Counted from the stretch's first letter, positions 32,867 to 43,278 are shown. The stretch: DNA of 53,558 nt from Muribaculum sp. (GCA_009775095.1 VSOZ01000011.1:40966-94523), one strand, 5' to 3'. Numbers and translations: made by a program. The notes: a model not told the origin generated them from the sequence alone.

Positions 32867-35800
32867 TTATATGGTTACCGGTTCTATACGGAAGCCGTAA
32901 CTGTAAGTCGTATCGGGAGTTATCATATATTGTTTTCTCGGTCCCGGGCCGCAACTGCCGTTGCCGAGTCCTTGTAGTGCGCAGTCAAGATTGAGCACCG
33001 TCTCACATCGACGTATGTCGGAAATATTATGGCCATATTTGACGTCCCAAAGGTCGCGGTCAGTGTAGTGTAGGGCAGAGAATCCGAGTGTGCTGTCGGA
33101 CATGACTTTAATACCTCGGCCGGAGTCGTCGGTCAGTGTGAGCCAACGTGTATCCTGACGTGCGCCCATACTTTGTGCTCTTACGTAGTGCTCGGCCAGA
33201 GAGTCGACAGGTGCGCTGTATAGCCCTACGTATGCCGCGTTTTTGCGGTCGGGATAGTTTTCGATCGGGCCTCGCCCAAACCAAGTAAGCTTGTTGAAGC
33301 TCGGATTGACAAACATCTGCAGTCCGAGACGTGGCAGCGTAATCTCGGCAGTGGTATTGAAGCGTGCGTTTACATCGACCGTACCGTCGCCGTAAACGGT
33401 GTAGGTCAAGGTGTGTGCGACAGGGGCATTGCGTCCGATACGGGCCTCGAGTGAAGCAACTATCGTGGCCGAACGTCGGTCGTCGGATAAAGTCCATTTG
33501 AAGTCTTTAAGTTCTATGGAAGTGTCTTCCCAGCCTCGCGGTGAGTTGTTGGTGGTGTGATACCAGTTGAACCACGGCCCGTTTCGGTGGTGCAGATGCT
33601 CGACGCCGTTTTTTACCAGACCTTTCATTTGGCCTGTGCTCATATCAAAAGTCACTTCCATATCCTTGTTGCGAAGACGCAATATGCGGTTTTCTTCAAT
33701 GAAGTAAGAGAGCAGAGGGGTAGTGCCGGTTTTCTCCTCGAGTTTTCTTTCAGGATGGCGCGCCGTATCATTCAGCGGGAATTGGGCCGAAGCTACGCTA
33801 TGGCCTTTGTCCGCCCAGTTGCAGTCCTTTTTAAGTCGCGCCTCAAAGTATATGTGCCATTCGGCCGAAGTGCTGTCGGACATCAGCTTTTCTACGGGCA
33901 CATGTATTGTGCGTCGTTCGCCGGGCGGACAGTCAGGCATGCCGAATAGTTCTTCTTTAACTTTTAGGCCATCTTTCTCCAACGAATAATACAGGTCGAA
34001 GTCGGTAAGATTGAGCGCGTTGTATCGGTTGTGCACTTCTACACTGTTGAGGTCATTCATTTTGAACGACAGGTATTGGTATACTTTTTTTACTTCGTGC
34101 AATTTCGGCGTGACACGACGGTCAGCGGTTATTATGCCGTTGCAGCAGAAGTCGTTGTCGTTTGGCGAGTCGCCGAAACTACCTCCGAAATACAGTTTTG
34201 AATCGGGTTCTCCCGGTTTGCAGATAGCCTGATCGACCCAGTCCCAGATACATCCTCCTATCATGCGGTCGGAATTGTATTCGATATAATCCCCGTATTC
34301 ATCAAGATTGCCGATGGCGTTGCCCATGGCATGTGCATATTCACACAGGAAGAATGGTTTGTTGCGTCTCTGCCTGTCAATGTCGGTCATATACTCTATC
34401 GAGGGGTACATGCGTGAATCGATGTCGGCGCAGTCGTTCATGCCCTCGTAGTGCACGGGGCGTGTAGTGTCGATAGCTTTAACGGCATCGCGTTCGGCTA
34501 CGGCGTTGCATCCGCCACCCGATTCGTTGCCGAGGCTCCAGAAGATGACACATGCATGATTTTTGTCGCGTTGTACCATGCGCACGGCTCTGTCGACAAA
34601 AGCCCCTTCCCAAGATGGACGGTCAGTGAGTGACATATTGCCGTGACACTCCTGATCGGCTTCGTCCATTACGTAGATGCCGTAATAGTCACACAGGTCG
34701 TACATACGGGTGTCTTTGGGATAATGACTCGTACGCATGGTGTTGAGATTGAATCGTTTGAACATGAGTACGTCTTTCTCCATAGTTTCAACGGGAACGG
34801 CTTTTCCCAGACGTGGGTGTATGTCATGATGGTTGGCTCCTTTGAACATTGTAAGGCTTCCGTTGACATACACTTTGTCGTTGCGAATCTCTATATTGCG
34901 GAAACCGAATTTTTGAGTCGTGGCCTCAAGCAGTTGTCCGTCGGCGGCGAGTAGCTCTATATTGACAGTATAAAGATGGGGAGTCTCCGCACACCATAGT
35001 TTCGGATCACGTATGGAGCCTGACAGATTGAGGTCGTTTGTACCGGGTGAAATATCTGTTACGGGAGATGTGAATCGTTTAAGAGTGTGTCCGTCGGGGT
35101 CTATAATCTCGACGCGCAACGACGCTTTGCCGGCTTTTTTGCCGTAATTGCGGACTTTGCCGGCGACATTCAGTGTAGCCTTGTCGTAACGTGGACTGAG
35201 TGATGACGTCAGGTGCAGGTCGGCTATCATGGTCTTGGGTGATGCGGTCAAGTATACGTCTCTGAATATGCCGCTTAGTCTGAACATATCCTGATCTTCA
35301 AGATAGCTACCGTCGGACCATCGGTATACTTCTACGGCAAGCAGGTTTTCTTTGCCGGGCTTTATGTATGGCGTTATGTCAAAGCGTGCGTCGTTATTGG
35401 CTCCTTGGCTATAACCGACCTTTTTACCGTTGACCCATACGTACATGGCGCTGTATACACCGCCGAATGTGATGAATATCTGCTTGTCGTTCCAGTCGCG
35501 TGGAAGTGTGAAACGCGTCAAGTATGACCCTACGGCATTAGGCTCTTTTTCCACGGTGTAGCCCCGCTGGCTCTGGATAAAGGGCGGATTGTTGCGGAAA
35601 GGGTAGGTGATGTTGGTGTAGATGGGGGTGCCGTAGCCGAGCATTTCCCAGTTTGAAGGCACGGGTATCTCGTCCCAATCGGAGGCGTTGAAATCAGTGC
35701 GATAGAACTTGGCGGGACGTTCCGACGGTTGCTTTACCCAATTGAATTTCCAATTGCCGTTTAGAAGCATATAACGGCTTGAGTGTGTCCTCAACCATGG

Positions 35801-36457
35801 GGTGTGGTAGGTGGGATCGGATTTCATTTCGCTTACAGAGGCAAAAGGGATGAATGTAGCCTTACCCGGTTCTTTGTTTATTCCGAATATCCGTTCGTTT
35901 TCCCAGTCATAATTACTTTCGGTCTTTAACGGCTCTACCTTTAACTCTATATCTGATTTTATGATGGTCCAGTCGCGCTCCGTATTGCCGGCATCAGATG
36001 AAAACTTCAAAAGAGGTTCACCTACCGGAGCCGATGCCGGATAGCCGAGTTCACATCCGTTGACTACTGATGAGAAGCGCAGAGTGCCGTCAGACCCCAA
36101 TGTCACTCTCCATTGCTGATTGGCGTTTCCAAGATCGCTGCTCCATTGGATAACCTTTTGGTTCTCGTTGCCCGGACCACCGTTGTCAACAGCCATCTGC
36201 GATACGGGACTTACTATACAGTAAATGTTGTCGCTGCCCGGCACCGGTATAAGCTGCCATACTTGTGACTCTTTATCTTTCACAGGCTTGTCCATGAACA
36301 ATTTTGAGCCGGAGTCCATGCTGCCTTTGTTATCGATTACCAGTCCGTTGGCGCACTTCAGCTCGTAAAACGCCGACGGATCAATCGGCATGTCGGTGCT
36401 GCCAAGAGCGGTTACGCTCATCAGCCCCATGCCTATTGCAGTTAAATATTTTATCAT
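32867..36457 (-). CDS. LacZ-type GH2 beta-galactosidase with N-terminal ricin-like domain
   Basis: A 1196-residue secreted enzyme. ATG 36457 starts a signal peptide (MIKYLTAIGMGLMSVTALGS) and lies 10 nt after the fucosidase stop. Residues ~25-165 form a ricin-B/CBM13-like lectin domain with repeated Q-W motifs (ESQVWQLIPV, ANQQWRVTL, GNTERDWTII). Then follow a full LacZ layout: sugar-binding domain, Ig domain, TIM barrel with acid/base E645 (SLGNESGGG) and nucleophile E706 (LCEYAHAMGN), a DUF4981-type domain, and the beta-galactosidase small-chain domain (~930-1195). It would remove terminal beta-galactose, the lectin part holding it on galactose-rich glycans. Co-transcribed with the fucosidase, whose action may be needed first. 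Confidence 0.94.
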   Translation of the reverse strand: MIKYLTAIGMGLMSVTALGSTDMPIDPSAFYELKCANGLVIDNKGSMDSGSKLFMDKPVKDKESQVWQLIPVPGSDNIYCIVSPVSQMAVDNGGPGNENQKVIQWSSDLGNANQQWRVTLGSDGTLRFSSVVNGCELGYPASAPVGEPLLKFSSDAGNTERDWTIIKSDIELKVEPLKTESNYDWENERIFGINKEPGKATFIPFASVSEMKSDPTYHTPWLRTHSSRYMLLNGNWKFNWVKQPSERPAKFYRTDFNASDWDEIPVPSNWEMLGYGTPIYTNITYPFRNNPPFIQSQRGYTVEKEPNAVGSYLTRFTLPRDWNDKQIFITFGGVYSAMYVWVNGKKVGYSQGANNDARFDITPYIKPGKENLLAVEVYRWSDGSYLEDQDMFRLSGIFRDVYLTASPKTMIADLHLTSSLSPRYDKATLNVAGKVRNYGKKAGKASLRVEIIDPDGHTLKRFTSPVTDISPGTNDLNLSGSIRDPKLWCAETPHLYTVNIELLAADGQLLEATTQKFGFRNIEIRNDKVYVNGSLTMFKGANHHDIHPRLGKAVPVETMEKDVLMFKRFNLNTMRTSHYPKDTRMYDLCDYYGIYVMDEADQECHGNMSLTDRPSWEGAFVDRAVRMVQRDKNHACVIFWSLGNESGGGCNAVAERDAVKAIDTTRPVHYEGMNDCADIDSRMYPSIEYMTDIDRQRRNKPFFLCEYAHAMGNAIGNLDEYGDYIEYNSDRMIGGCIWDWVDQAICKPGEPDSKLYFGGSFGDSPNDNDFCCNGIITADRRVTPKLHEVKKVYQYLSFKMNDLNSVEVHNRYNALNLTDFDLYYSLEKDGLKVKEELFGMPDCPPGERRTIHVPVEKLMSDSTSAEWHIYFEARLKKDCNWADKGHSVASAQFPLNDTARHPERKLEEKTGTTPLLSYFIEENRILRLRNKDMEVTFDMSTGQMKGLVKNGVEHLHHRNGPWFNWYHTTNNSPRGWEDTSIELKDFKWTLSDDRRSATIVASLEARIGRNAPVAHTLTYTVYGDGTVDVNARFNTTAEITLPRLGLQMFVNPSFNKLTWFGRGPIENYPDRKNAAYVGLYSAPVDSLAEHYVRAQSMGARQDTRWLTLTDDSGRGIKVMSDSTLGFSALHYTDRDLWDVKYGHNISDIRRCETVLNLDCALQGLGNGSCGPGPRKQYMITPDTTYSYGFRIEPVTI

Positions 36458-36467
36458 TGTTAAGATA

Positions 36468-37919
36468 TTATTTAAGAATTTCAGACTGTCGGTATACACC
36501 GAATGTATGCAAGGCGGGACACGCCCCTCCATCCTCGATACTGAGGCGTACGTAGCGAGCTGTTACCGGATCAAAACGCTCAATCCACTTATGGCCGATG
36601 CTCTGTTTGTCGGTGGCTTCCTGTATTTTTGTCCACTTTTTGCCGTCGGCAGACCATTCGACACTCCAGCGGTTGGTGCGTTGGCCGAGTTCAATGACTT
36701 CCTGAAGCATAAGGCAGTCAAAAGTCTGGGCTTTGGGCAGAGTGAATGTCACGGTGGATTTTACTTGTCCGTCACGGCCTGCGTAATATGTGTCTGGGTT
36801 TCCGTCAATAAGGTTTTTGGCACTAAATCGGGCTCCTCGTTCATTTGTGGCTGTTACCTTGCTGCCCGCGAGAAGGTTGTCGGCGAATGTCGCCTTTATA
36901 CCACGGTTTAGATTGGCGGCATTTAATGAATCGACAGAGTGTATAAGACCGCGCCGGTCGGGCGGAAAGTTAAGCAGGAGGACACTGTTGCGTCCTACCG
37001 AGGTGCAGTAGATGTCCCACAGCTCCTTGACGCTCTTCACTCGTGAGTCCTCTTCGGGGTGATAAAACCAGCTCGGGCGAATTGATACATCCGTTTCGGC
37101 CGGTATATATGCATCTCCGTCGTAGCTTCCTTCATTCAGTCCTTTATAGTATGCGGCTTCGTCGCGTATGCATATGGAGTCGGTGGTGGCCCAGCAAGGA
37201 TCGCCGACATGACCGGCCTCATTGCCCATCCATCTGACGTCAGCAAACGGATATGAATTTTTTGTTCCGAAAATAACACAATCGGGCTGATTTTCCCGTA
37301 CGATGTCATACCAGTATGCGTATAGTGGAGTGGTCAGTTCGTCGGCTCCGGCGCCGTCCCACCATGTTTCCCATATTTTGCCGTATTCGGTCATCAGTTC
37401 TCGCAATTGCGATGCGTAGTAGTGCTTGTACTTCTCGGTAGAGTAGTCGGGGTGCAGATGTTCATGGCGGTCATGCGGTCCGAGATATATGCCCGCCTTT
37501 ATATCGTACTCTTCACATGCATCGACAAATTCTCTTACCACGTCGCCTTTTCCTTCTTTCCATGCCGAATTCTTTACTCCGTAGTCGGTATAACGGCTTG
37601 GCCAAAGACAGAAGCCGTCGGCATGTTTTGCCGTGAGTATAGCTGCGGGTATACCGGCTGACCGAAGAGTTTCCATCCATTGTTCGCAGTCAAGCCGGGT
37701 AGGATTGAAAATAGCGGCCGGGGCGCGTCCGTCGCCTTCGTTGACAAAGTTCTCAAATGTATTTATTCCGAAATGAAAGAAAGCTATCATCTCGCGGTCA
37801 TACCATTCTCTCTGGCGTTCTCCCGGTATAAGTCCGTATGGAGTCGGAGCACTCTGTGCTACGGCAGTCGCGACGGTCATGGCGCATCCGAGCAATATGG
37901 ACAATTTTTTAGTTGTCAT
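36468..37919 (-). CDS. GH29 alpha-L-fucosidase with C-terminal F5/8 type C domain
   Basis: A 483-residue secreted retaining fucosidase. Signal peptide ~1-21 (ending ATAVAQ). Catalytic barrel ~25-330: REMIAFFHFGINTF, the substrate-binding AKHADGFCLWPS, and nucleophile D188 in WWDGAGADE. The DVRWMGNEAGH segment resembles the GH29-B subgroup, which prefers alpha-1,3/1,4-linked fucose in branched (Lewis-type) structures; the subgroup call is from memory of this motif. Residues ~345-480 form a discoidin/F5-8C module (NLIDGNPDTYY... ARYVRLSIEDGG) likely to bind carbohydrate. First gene of a two-gene minus-strand unit and divergent from susC. Confidence 0.94.
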   Translation of the reverse strand: MTTKKLSILLGCAMTVATAVAQSAPTPYGLIPGERQREWYDREMIAFFHFGINTFENFVNEGDGRAPAAIFNPTRLDCEQWMETLRSAGIPAAILTAKHADGFCLWPSRYTDYGVKNSAWKEGKGDVVREFVDACEEYDIKAGIYLGPHDRHEHLHPDYSTEKYKHYYASQLRELMTEYGKIWETWWDGAGADELTTPLYAYWYDIVRENQPDCVIFGTKNSYPFADVRWMGNEAGHVGDPCWATTDSICIRDEAAYYKGLNEGSYDGDAYIPAETDVSIRPSWFYHPEEDSRVKSVKELWDIYCTSVGRNSVLLLNFPPDRRGLIHSVDSLNAANLNRGIKATFADNLLAGSKVTATNERGARFSAKNLIDGNPDTYYAGRDGQVKSTVTFTLPKAQTFDCLMLQEVIELGQRTNRWSVEWSADGKKWTKIQEATDKQSIGHKWIERFDPVTARYVRLSIEDGGACPALHTFGVYRQSEILK

Positions 37920-37997
37920 AATGATTGTATTAAAGATTTTCAGTAAGTAAAATAAATGGAGTTTATATTGACTCCGTAATGTTTTTTAGAACCGTGT

Positions 37998-38006
37998 GCA
38001 AATATA
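37998..38006 (-). promoter_or_regulatory. -7 box of the fucosidase/beta-galactosidase unit
   Basis: TATATTTGC on the minus strand fits the consensus, about 80 nt before ATG 37919. The 418-bp divergent gap 37920-38337 also carries the susC promoter and leader; TTAAC/GTTAA words are frequent there (38031, 38055, 38150, 38182, 38205), which could be regulator sites. Confidence 0.5.
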
Positions 38007-38220
38007 GGCTTTTAATATTACCGTAGCGGTTAATCAAACACCGGATTCAGGGTTAACCGCCATATGAAATTCATTAATCACAGTGTCTTTAGATGTCTGT
38101 GTCAGTAGTACATACAATAGGGCGGCGGTGTATTGTAAAAAAATCGGGGTTAACAAAGTTGAGCAAAGATTAATCGTGAAATTAACCCAAAAGCAGTACG
38201 CCTGCTTAACATGCCTTAAC

Positions 38221-38228
38221 TAAGTTTG
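38221..38228 (+). promoter_or_regulatory. -7 box of the susC operon
   Basis: TAAGTTTG fits TAnnTTTG and would give a leader of about 100 nt. No -33 TTTG is found at the right distance, as expected for a promoter that needs an activator. Confidence 0.45.
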
Positions 38229-38280
38229 CGATGTTTTTAGAACCCGTCCGATGCGTTTCGATTGACGTAGGCGGATTAGC

Positions 38281-38304
38281 CGAGGGGAAACGTAACGTCC
38301 CTCG
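38281..38304 (+). promoter_or_regulatory. Hairpin in the susC leader
   Basis: CGAGGG (38281-38286) pairs with CCCTCG (38299-38304) around a 12-nt loop, 33 nt before the susC start. It could stabilise or regulate the mRNA. Confidence 0.35.
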
Positions 38305-38337
38305 TAATTAAAACTTACATTTTAACCATAACATCAC

Positions 38338-41300
38338 ATGAAAAAGAAAAAATCGGCATTCACAGTTGCAAAATTAGCATTGCCTATCGCTATGCTGGCA
38401 GGTACGAGCCTGTGTGCAAATGCTGTTCCTGTTCAAGGTGAGCTGACTGCGGCAGTAAGCGCTTCGCAGCAGACCGGCTCGTTTCTTATAAAGGGAACGG
38501 TAAATGATGAAAACGGAGATCCGTTGACCGGAGTCACTGTAAGGTTATCGGGTACAAACGAGGCCACAATAACCGACCTTGACGGGAACTTCTCTATAAG
38601 AGGATCCAAGGGCTCAAAGCTGTCGTTCAGTTATATCGGATTTAAGACACAGGAGGTGGAGGTTAATTCCTCCGGATCTATGACCATAACAATGCGGGAG
38701 AACTCGGAAGTGCTTGACGAAGTCATTGTAGTTGGCTATGGTACACAGAAGAAAATATCATCCACTGCTTCCGTGTCAAGTATGAAAGCAAGCGAAATAG
38801 CGCAGAAGCCTGTCATTGATGCGTCCAACAGCCTTGCTGGTCGCGTGGCGGGTGTCATAGCCAAACAGGGTTCAGGCGAGCCGGGCTGTGACGGAGCGTC
38901 ACTACGCATACGCGGAGTCGCAACACTCGGTAATCAGAGTCCGCTCGTAATTGTCGACGGAGTACCTCGTGACTTTACGAAGATAGACCCGAACATGATT
39001 GAGGATATAACATTGCTCAAGGATGCGGCCGCTGTGGCACCTTACGGTATGGCCGGAGCAAACGGCGTCGTGCTGGTGACTACCAAGAAGGGTAAGACCG
39101 GGGCTCCCGTGTTCTCTTACAGCGGATATGTAGGTTTTCAGAATCCTACACGCATCACCGACCAAGTGAACTCATATGAATATGCGTTGATGAAAAACGA
39201 AGCGGCCATGAATGCCGGTTATCCTAATTTCTACGCTTATTCAGAGTATGACGTCGAGATGTTTCGTAAAACATGTGAGGGCGCGGCCGATGCCGATCCT
39301 GACCGCTATCCCAACAGCAACGGTCTGCGCGATCTTATACAGCGCAATTCGGTTATAACCAATCATAACGTTCAGCTTTCGGGAGGCAGCGACAGATTTC
39401 AATACTACGTATCGGTCGGATATGCCTATCAGCAGGGTATGTGGAGCACCACCAACTATCAGCGCTTCAACGTGCAGGCCAACTTGGGCATAGACGCCAC
39501 TTCCACCACCCGGGTAAACATAAGCCTCGGCGGATGGCATGAGGACAAGCACTATCCCGGCGCTACGGCAGGCGACATAATGTATCAGGCATATCGTACC
39601 CCGCCCGTATCGGCTATCCGTTATTCCAACGGTCTGTGGGGACAATATGTGGGTAAGTCGCTCTACGGTCTTACCTATCGGAGCGGTTACAGCAAGCAGC
39701 CGGCCGACCAGCTTAATACCACAATTTCGGTAATACAGCAGTTGCCGTTTGTAAAAGGTTTGAGTCTGCAGGCCGTTTTGAATTATGATCCGTACCGTAC
39801 ACGCGAAAAGAGCTGGCATACTCCCATACCGGTGTATACGCTTGATGCATCATACACACCTTATCGCTGGACTGAAGGATTCCAAGGACCGGAGAAGCCT
39901 AATCTTGAAGAGAGATATCAGGAGAGAACTACCTTTACCTATCAGGGTATGATCAACTTCAACCGTGATTTCGGCAAACATAATGTCACTGCTCTCGCCG
40001 TAATCGAAGCCCGTGAGCACAATGTGTGGAATATGGGTGCCAAACGTAACAATTACGGTATAAACATTGACGAGATCAATGCCGGTAGCTCTAATCCCGC
40101 CGATATAAGCAACAGCGGCACATCATGGAAGGAGCGTCAGCTCGGGTATGTGTTCCGTGTGGGGTACAATTACGACAACCGCTATATGACGGAGGTCTCG
40201 GGCCGTTATGACGGACATTATTATTTCGCTCCCGGCAAACGTTTCGGTTTCTTCCCCGCTGTGTCGTTGGGTTGGAATATCGGACGGGAAAAGTTTTTGC
40301 GCGGTAATGTATGGCTGACCAAACTGAAGCTACGCGCTTCTTACGGACAATCGGGAAACTTGGCCGGAAGTTCATACCAGTACATGAGCGACTATGGATT
40401 CGGTACAGCCGGAAACTTCGGTGGAGTTCCTGTCATGGGTATGTGGGAAAATATACAAGGCAACCCGCTTATCACATGGGAAAAAGCCAACAAGTTTGAT
40501 GTCGGAGTGGAGTTTGCCGTACTCAACAACATGCTTTCACTTGAAGCCGACTATTTCTATGAGAAACGCTCCAATATGCTTATGGCTCCCAATGCTCTTG
40601 TACCGGCCGAATACGGTATACCGCTTTCGCAGGTCAATGCCGGCCGAATGCATAATCAGGGTGTTGACATTACTCTTGACTTCAACAAGCGCCTGAACAG
40701 GGATTGGGAAATCGGTGCACGCGGTACGTTTACTTTTGCCCGAAATATACTTGACGAGGTGTTTGAGACAGATGCCACATACAACAATCCCAACCGTCGT
40801 CGCACGGGACGCCCTGACGGTACTATGTTCGGCTACCATGCTCTGGGTTACTTCACATATGATGACTTCAATCCCGACGGATCTCTCAAAGATGGCATTC
40901 CAGTACAGCCGTGGGGACAGGTATATCCCGGCGACTTGCGTTATGCCGACCTTTCGGGTCCTGACGGTGTGCCCGACGGTAAAATAGACGAGAACGACTA
41001 TACTGTTATCGGACGGTCAAACTGGAATCCTGAAATCATGTTTGGTTTCGCCCCAAGTGTCAAGTGGAAGAATTTTGATTTTGACGCTCTATTCCAAGGA
41101 GCTACGCATACCAACATATCTTTGGGCGAAACCCTCGTGATGCCTTTCTTCGACTCCGGTTCGGCAACCAAGCTGCAGTTCTCTGACCATTGGACTCCCA
41201 CCAATCAAAACGCCCGTTATCCGCGCCTTACCAGCGAGGTTACCGTAAATAACCATCGTCAGCCTTCAGACTGGTGGGTACGTGATGCAACCTACATACG

Positions 41301-41511
41301 TCTTAAGAGCATGCAGTTGGGCTACACATTGCCCCGCAAGGTCCTTGACACACTCGGTATTTCGACACTTCGTGTCTACGCATCGGCTCAGAATCTGTGG
41401 ACATGGACTCCGTTTATGAAAGAGATCGTGGACCCCGAGGCCGGTTCCGCCAACGGCAAGTATTATATGCAGCAGGCCGTATATGCTTTTGGTCTGAACG
41501 TAACATTCTAA
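38338..41511 (+). CDS. SusC/RagA-type TonB-dependent glycan transporter
   Basis: A 1057-residue outer-membrane transporter. After the signal region (~1-30) come a carboxypeptidase-regulatory domain (~48-125, IKGTVNDENGDPLTGVTVRL... SYIGFKTQEVEV), a TonB box (LDEVIVVGYGTQKK, ~130-143), a plug (~145-255, LRIRGVATLGNQSPLVIVDGVP) and a 22-strand barrel ending FGLNVTF. It imports oligosaccharides through the outer membrane together with the SusD lid encoded 21 nt downstream. First gene of a four-gene operon, transcribed away from the fucosidase. Substrate is inferred from neighbours only. Confidence 0.97.
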   Translation: MKKKKSAFTVAKLALPIAMLAGTSLCANAVPVQGELTAAVSASQQTGSFLIKGTVNDENGDPLTGVTVRLSGTNEATITDLDGNFSIRGSKGSKLSFSYIGFKTQEVEVNSSGSMTITMRENSEVLDEVIVVGYGTQKKISSTASVSSMKASEIAQKPVIDASNSLAGRVAGVIAKQGSGEPGCDGASLRIRGVATLGNQSPLVIVDGVPRDFTKIDPNMIEDITLLKDAAAVAPYGMAGANGVVLVTTKKGKTGAPVFSYSGYVGFQNPTRITDQVNSYEYALMKNEAAMNAGYPNFYAYSEYDVEMFRKTCEGAADADPDRYPNSNGLRDLIQRNSVITNHNVQLSGGSDRFQYYVSVGYAYQQGMWSTTNYQRFNVQANLGIDATSTTRVNISLGGWHEDKHYPGATAGDIMYQAYRTPPVSAIRYSNGLWGQYVGKSLYGLTYRSGYSKQPADQLNTTISVIQQLPFVKGLSLQAVLNYDPYRTREKSWHTPIPVYTLDASYTPYRWTEGFQGPEKPNLEERYQERTTFTYQGMINFNRDFGKHNVTALAVIEAREHNVWNMGAKRNNYGINIDEINAGSSNPADISNSGTSWKERQLGYVFRVGYNYDNRYMTEVSGRYDGHYYFAPGKRFGFFPAVSLGWNIGREKFLRGNVWLTKLKLRASYGQSGNLAGSSYQYMSDYGFGTAGNFGGVPVMGMWENIQGNPLITWEKANKFDVGVEFAVLNNMLSLEADYFYEKRSNMLMAPNALVPAEYGIPLSQVNAGRMHNQGVDITLDFNKRLNRDWEIGARGTFTFARNILDEVFETDATYNNPNRRRTGRPDGTMFGYHALGYFTYDDFNPDGSLKDGIPVQPWGQVYPGDLRYADLSGPDGVPDGKIDENDYTVIGRSNWNPEIMFGFAPSVKWKNFDFDALFQGATHTNISLGETLVMPFFDSGSATKLQFSDHWTPTNQNARYPRLTSEVTVNNHRQPSDWWVRDATYIRLKSMQLGYTLPRKVLDTLGISTLRVYASAQNLWTWTPFMKEIVDPEAGSANGKYYMQQAVYAFGLNVTF

Positions 41512-41532
41512 TAAAAAAAGAAAAACTACATT

Positions 41533-43278
41533 ATGAAATTCTCAACATATATTATAAAGGCCTTGATGGCCGTAGCTCTTGTCGCAATGACCACTTCGTG
41601 TGAAGACTGGCTTGACCTTGAGCCCAAAGACCGTTTCGGCGACACCACAGTGTGGGGTTCGGAAGATAATGCCGATATGTTTCTTTTCGACATATACAAC
41701 CAGTTTCCTCATCTTAACAACGAGACCCAGTGCCTCGACCAGTACTCCGACAACTCTTATGTAGGAGCCGAATGGATGAATGCACGTACTACTATATATA
41801 CCGCCGCATTGTCACCTACAAGCTGGCTCGCCGGCCCGTGGGACATGTGGAAGTGGGGCCGCGAGGGAAACAGCGACGCCAAAGGCCAGTATGAGCGCAT
41901 ACGTTCCTGCAATCTGTTTATAGAAAAGGTTAAAGAGTCAGATTTTTCGGAAGACTATAAGACCGAACGTCTTGCCGAGGCCCGATTCCTCCGTGCATGG
42001 TTTTATCACTATCTGTGGATGGCCTACGGTGGTGTGCCTATAATCACAAAACCGCTTGACAACAATACTGACGGTGACATTTTCTATCCGAGAAGTACCG
42101 CACGCGAGACCTTCGAGTTTATAACTACCGAGCTTGGTGAGATAAAGGATGATCTGCCGGTGACACGCCCGGCTGCCGAAGGTGGACGAGCCACCCGTGG
42201 AGCGGCTCTTACGCTCAAAGGTTGGGTTGAACTCTTCCATGCCAGCGAATTGCGTAATCCCGATAATGAGCGTGCCCGCTGGGAGACTGCCGCCGCTACA
42301 CTTTACGAGGTGATAAAGCTCGGCATATATCACCTTCAGCCCACGATACTTGAGCTTTGGACTGAGGCTACCAACGGTAACCCCGAAGTTATATATGACT
42401 TCCAGATGTCAAAGCAGAACGGTGGACGCCGCGAAGGACTTTTCGGACCTGTGTTTGTCAAGGGTGTTCAGGCAAGCTGGGGTAATATGCAGCCCACACA
42501 GGAACTTGTAGACGATTATTGTATGAAAAACGGTCTGCCAATAACTGATCCGGCGTCAGGCTACGATCCGCAGAAACCTTACGAAAATCGAGAGGCCCGC
42601 TTCTACCAGAGCATACTTTATGATGGCTCAATGTGGCAGGGCGAGGAGATTATAACCCGAGTAGGTGTGGGCAGCCCCAACGAGATAGACACTTCATCGT
42701 CAAGTGACGTGACCAATACCGGCTATTATACCCGCAAGACTATCGACGAAAGTGTCAACGGAGCCGACAACCTCCAGATGAGCAACGGTATGGCCAATTA
42801 CATATTTTTCCGTTATGCCGATGTGCTTCTCATGTATGCCGAGGCCATGCTTGAGTGCGGCGACAAGGATACTGCCATTGAATATCTTGACAAGGTGCGC
42901 ACCAGAGGCAACAATATGCCCTCGATATCGGCTACTTATCGTAATGGAGTTACTGTAACCCAACTTCGCGACATACTGCGTCGTGACCGACGCGTGGAAC
43001 TGGCGTTTGAGGACAAACGCTACTGGGATATAATCCGCTGGAAGATATGTGACGGACCTGACGGAGTGATGAACAAGCCTGTAGGAGGTATGAAAATCGA
43101 GGATACCAACGGCGACGGAGTATGGGAATACAACTATCATGAAGTGTGTCAGCGTACATTCCTTCCCCGTATGTATTACCAGCCGATACCGCAGTATGTG
43201 CTCGACAAAAACGCCAAAATACGCGAGCAGAATGGCGGCGAGGACGGTTGGGTAAACGGACAGAACCCCGGTTATTGA
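41533..43278 (+). CDS. SusD/RagB-type glycan-binding lipoprotein
   Basis: A 581-residue surface lipoprotein with lipobox TTSC (C23) followed by EDWLDLEPKDRF, the usual SusD start. TPR-like helices (~85-250, LAEARFLRAWFYHYLWMAYGGVP) and the C-terminal RagB part (RRDRRVELAFEDKRYWDIIRWK, ~480, and FLPRMYYQPIPQYVLDKN) are typical. It binds glycan and covers the SusC pore. Directly follows susC and precedes the DUF1735 gene by 33 nt. Confidence 0.97.
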   Translation: MKFSTYIIKALMAVALVAMTTSCEDWLDLEPKDRFGDTTVWGSEDNADMFLFDIYNQFPHLNNETQCLDQYSDNSYVGAEWMNARTTIYTAALSPTSWLAGPWDMWKWGREGNSDAKGQYERIRSCNLFIEKVKESDFSEDYKTERLAEARFLRAWFYHYLWMAYGGVPIITKPLDNNTDGDIFYPRSTARETFEFITTELGEIKDDLPVTRPAAEGGRATRGAALTLKGWVELFHASELRNPDNERARWETAAATLYEVIKLGIYHLQPTILELWTEATNGNPEVIYDFQMSKQNGGRREGLFGPVFVKGVQASWGNMQPTQELVDDYCMKNGLPITDPASGYDPQKPYENREARFYQSILYDGSMWQGEEIITRVGVGSPNEIDTSSSSDVTNTGYYTRKTIDESVNGADNLQMSNGMANYIFFRYADVLLMYAEAMLECGDKDTAIEYLDKVRTRGNNMPSISATYRNGVTVTQLRDILRRDRRVELAFEDKRYWDIIRWKICDGPDGVMNKPVGGMKIEDTNGDGVWEYNYHEVCQRTFLPRMYYQPIPQYVLDKNAKIREQNGGEDGWVNGQNPGY

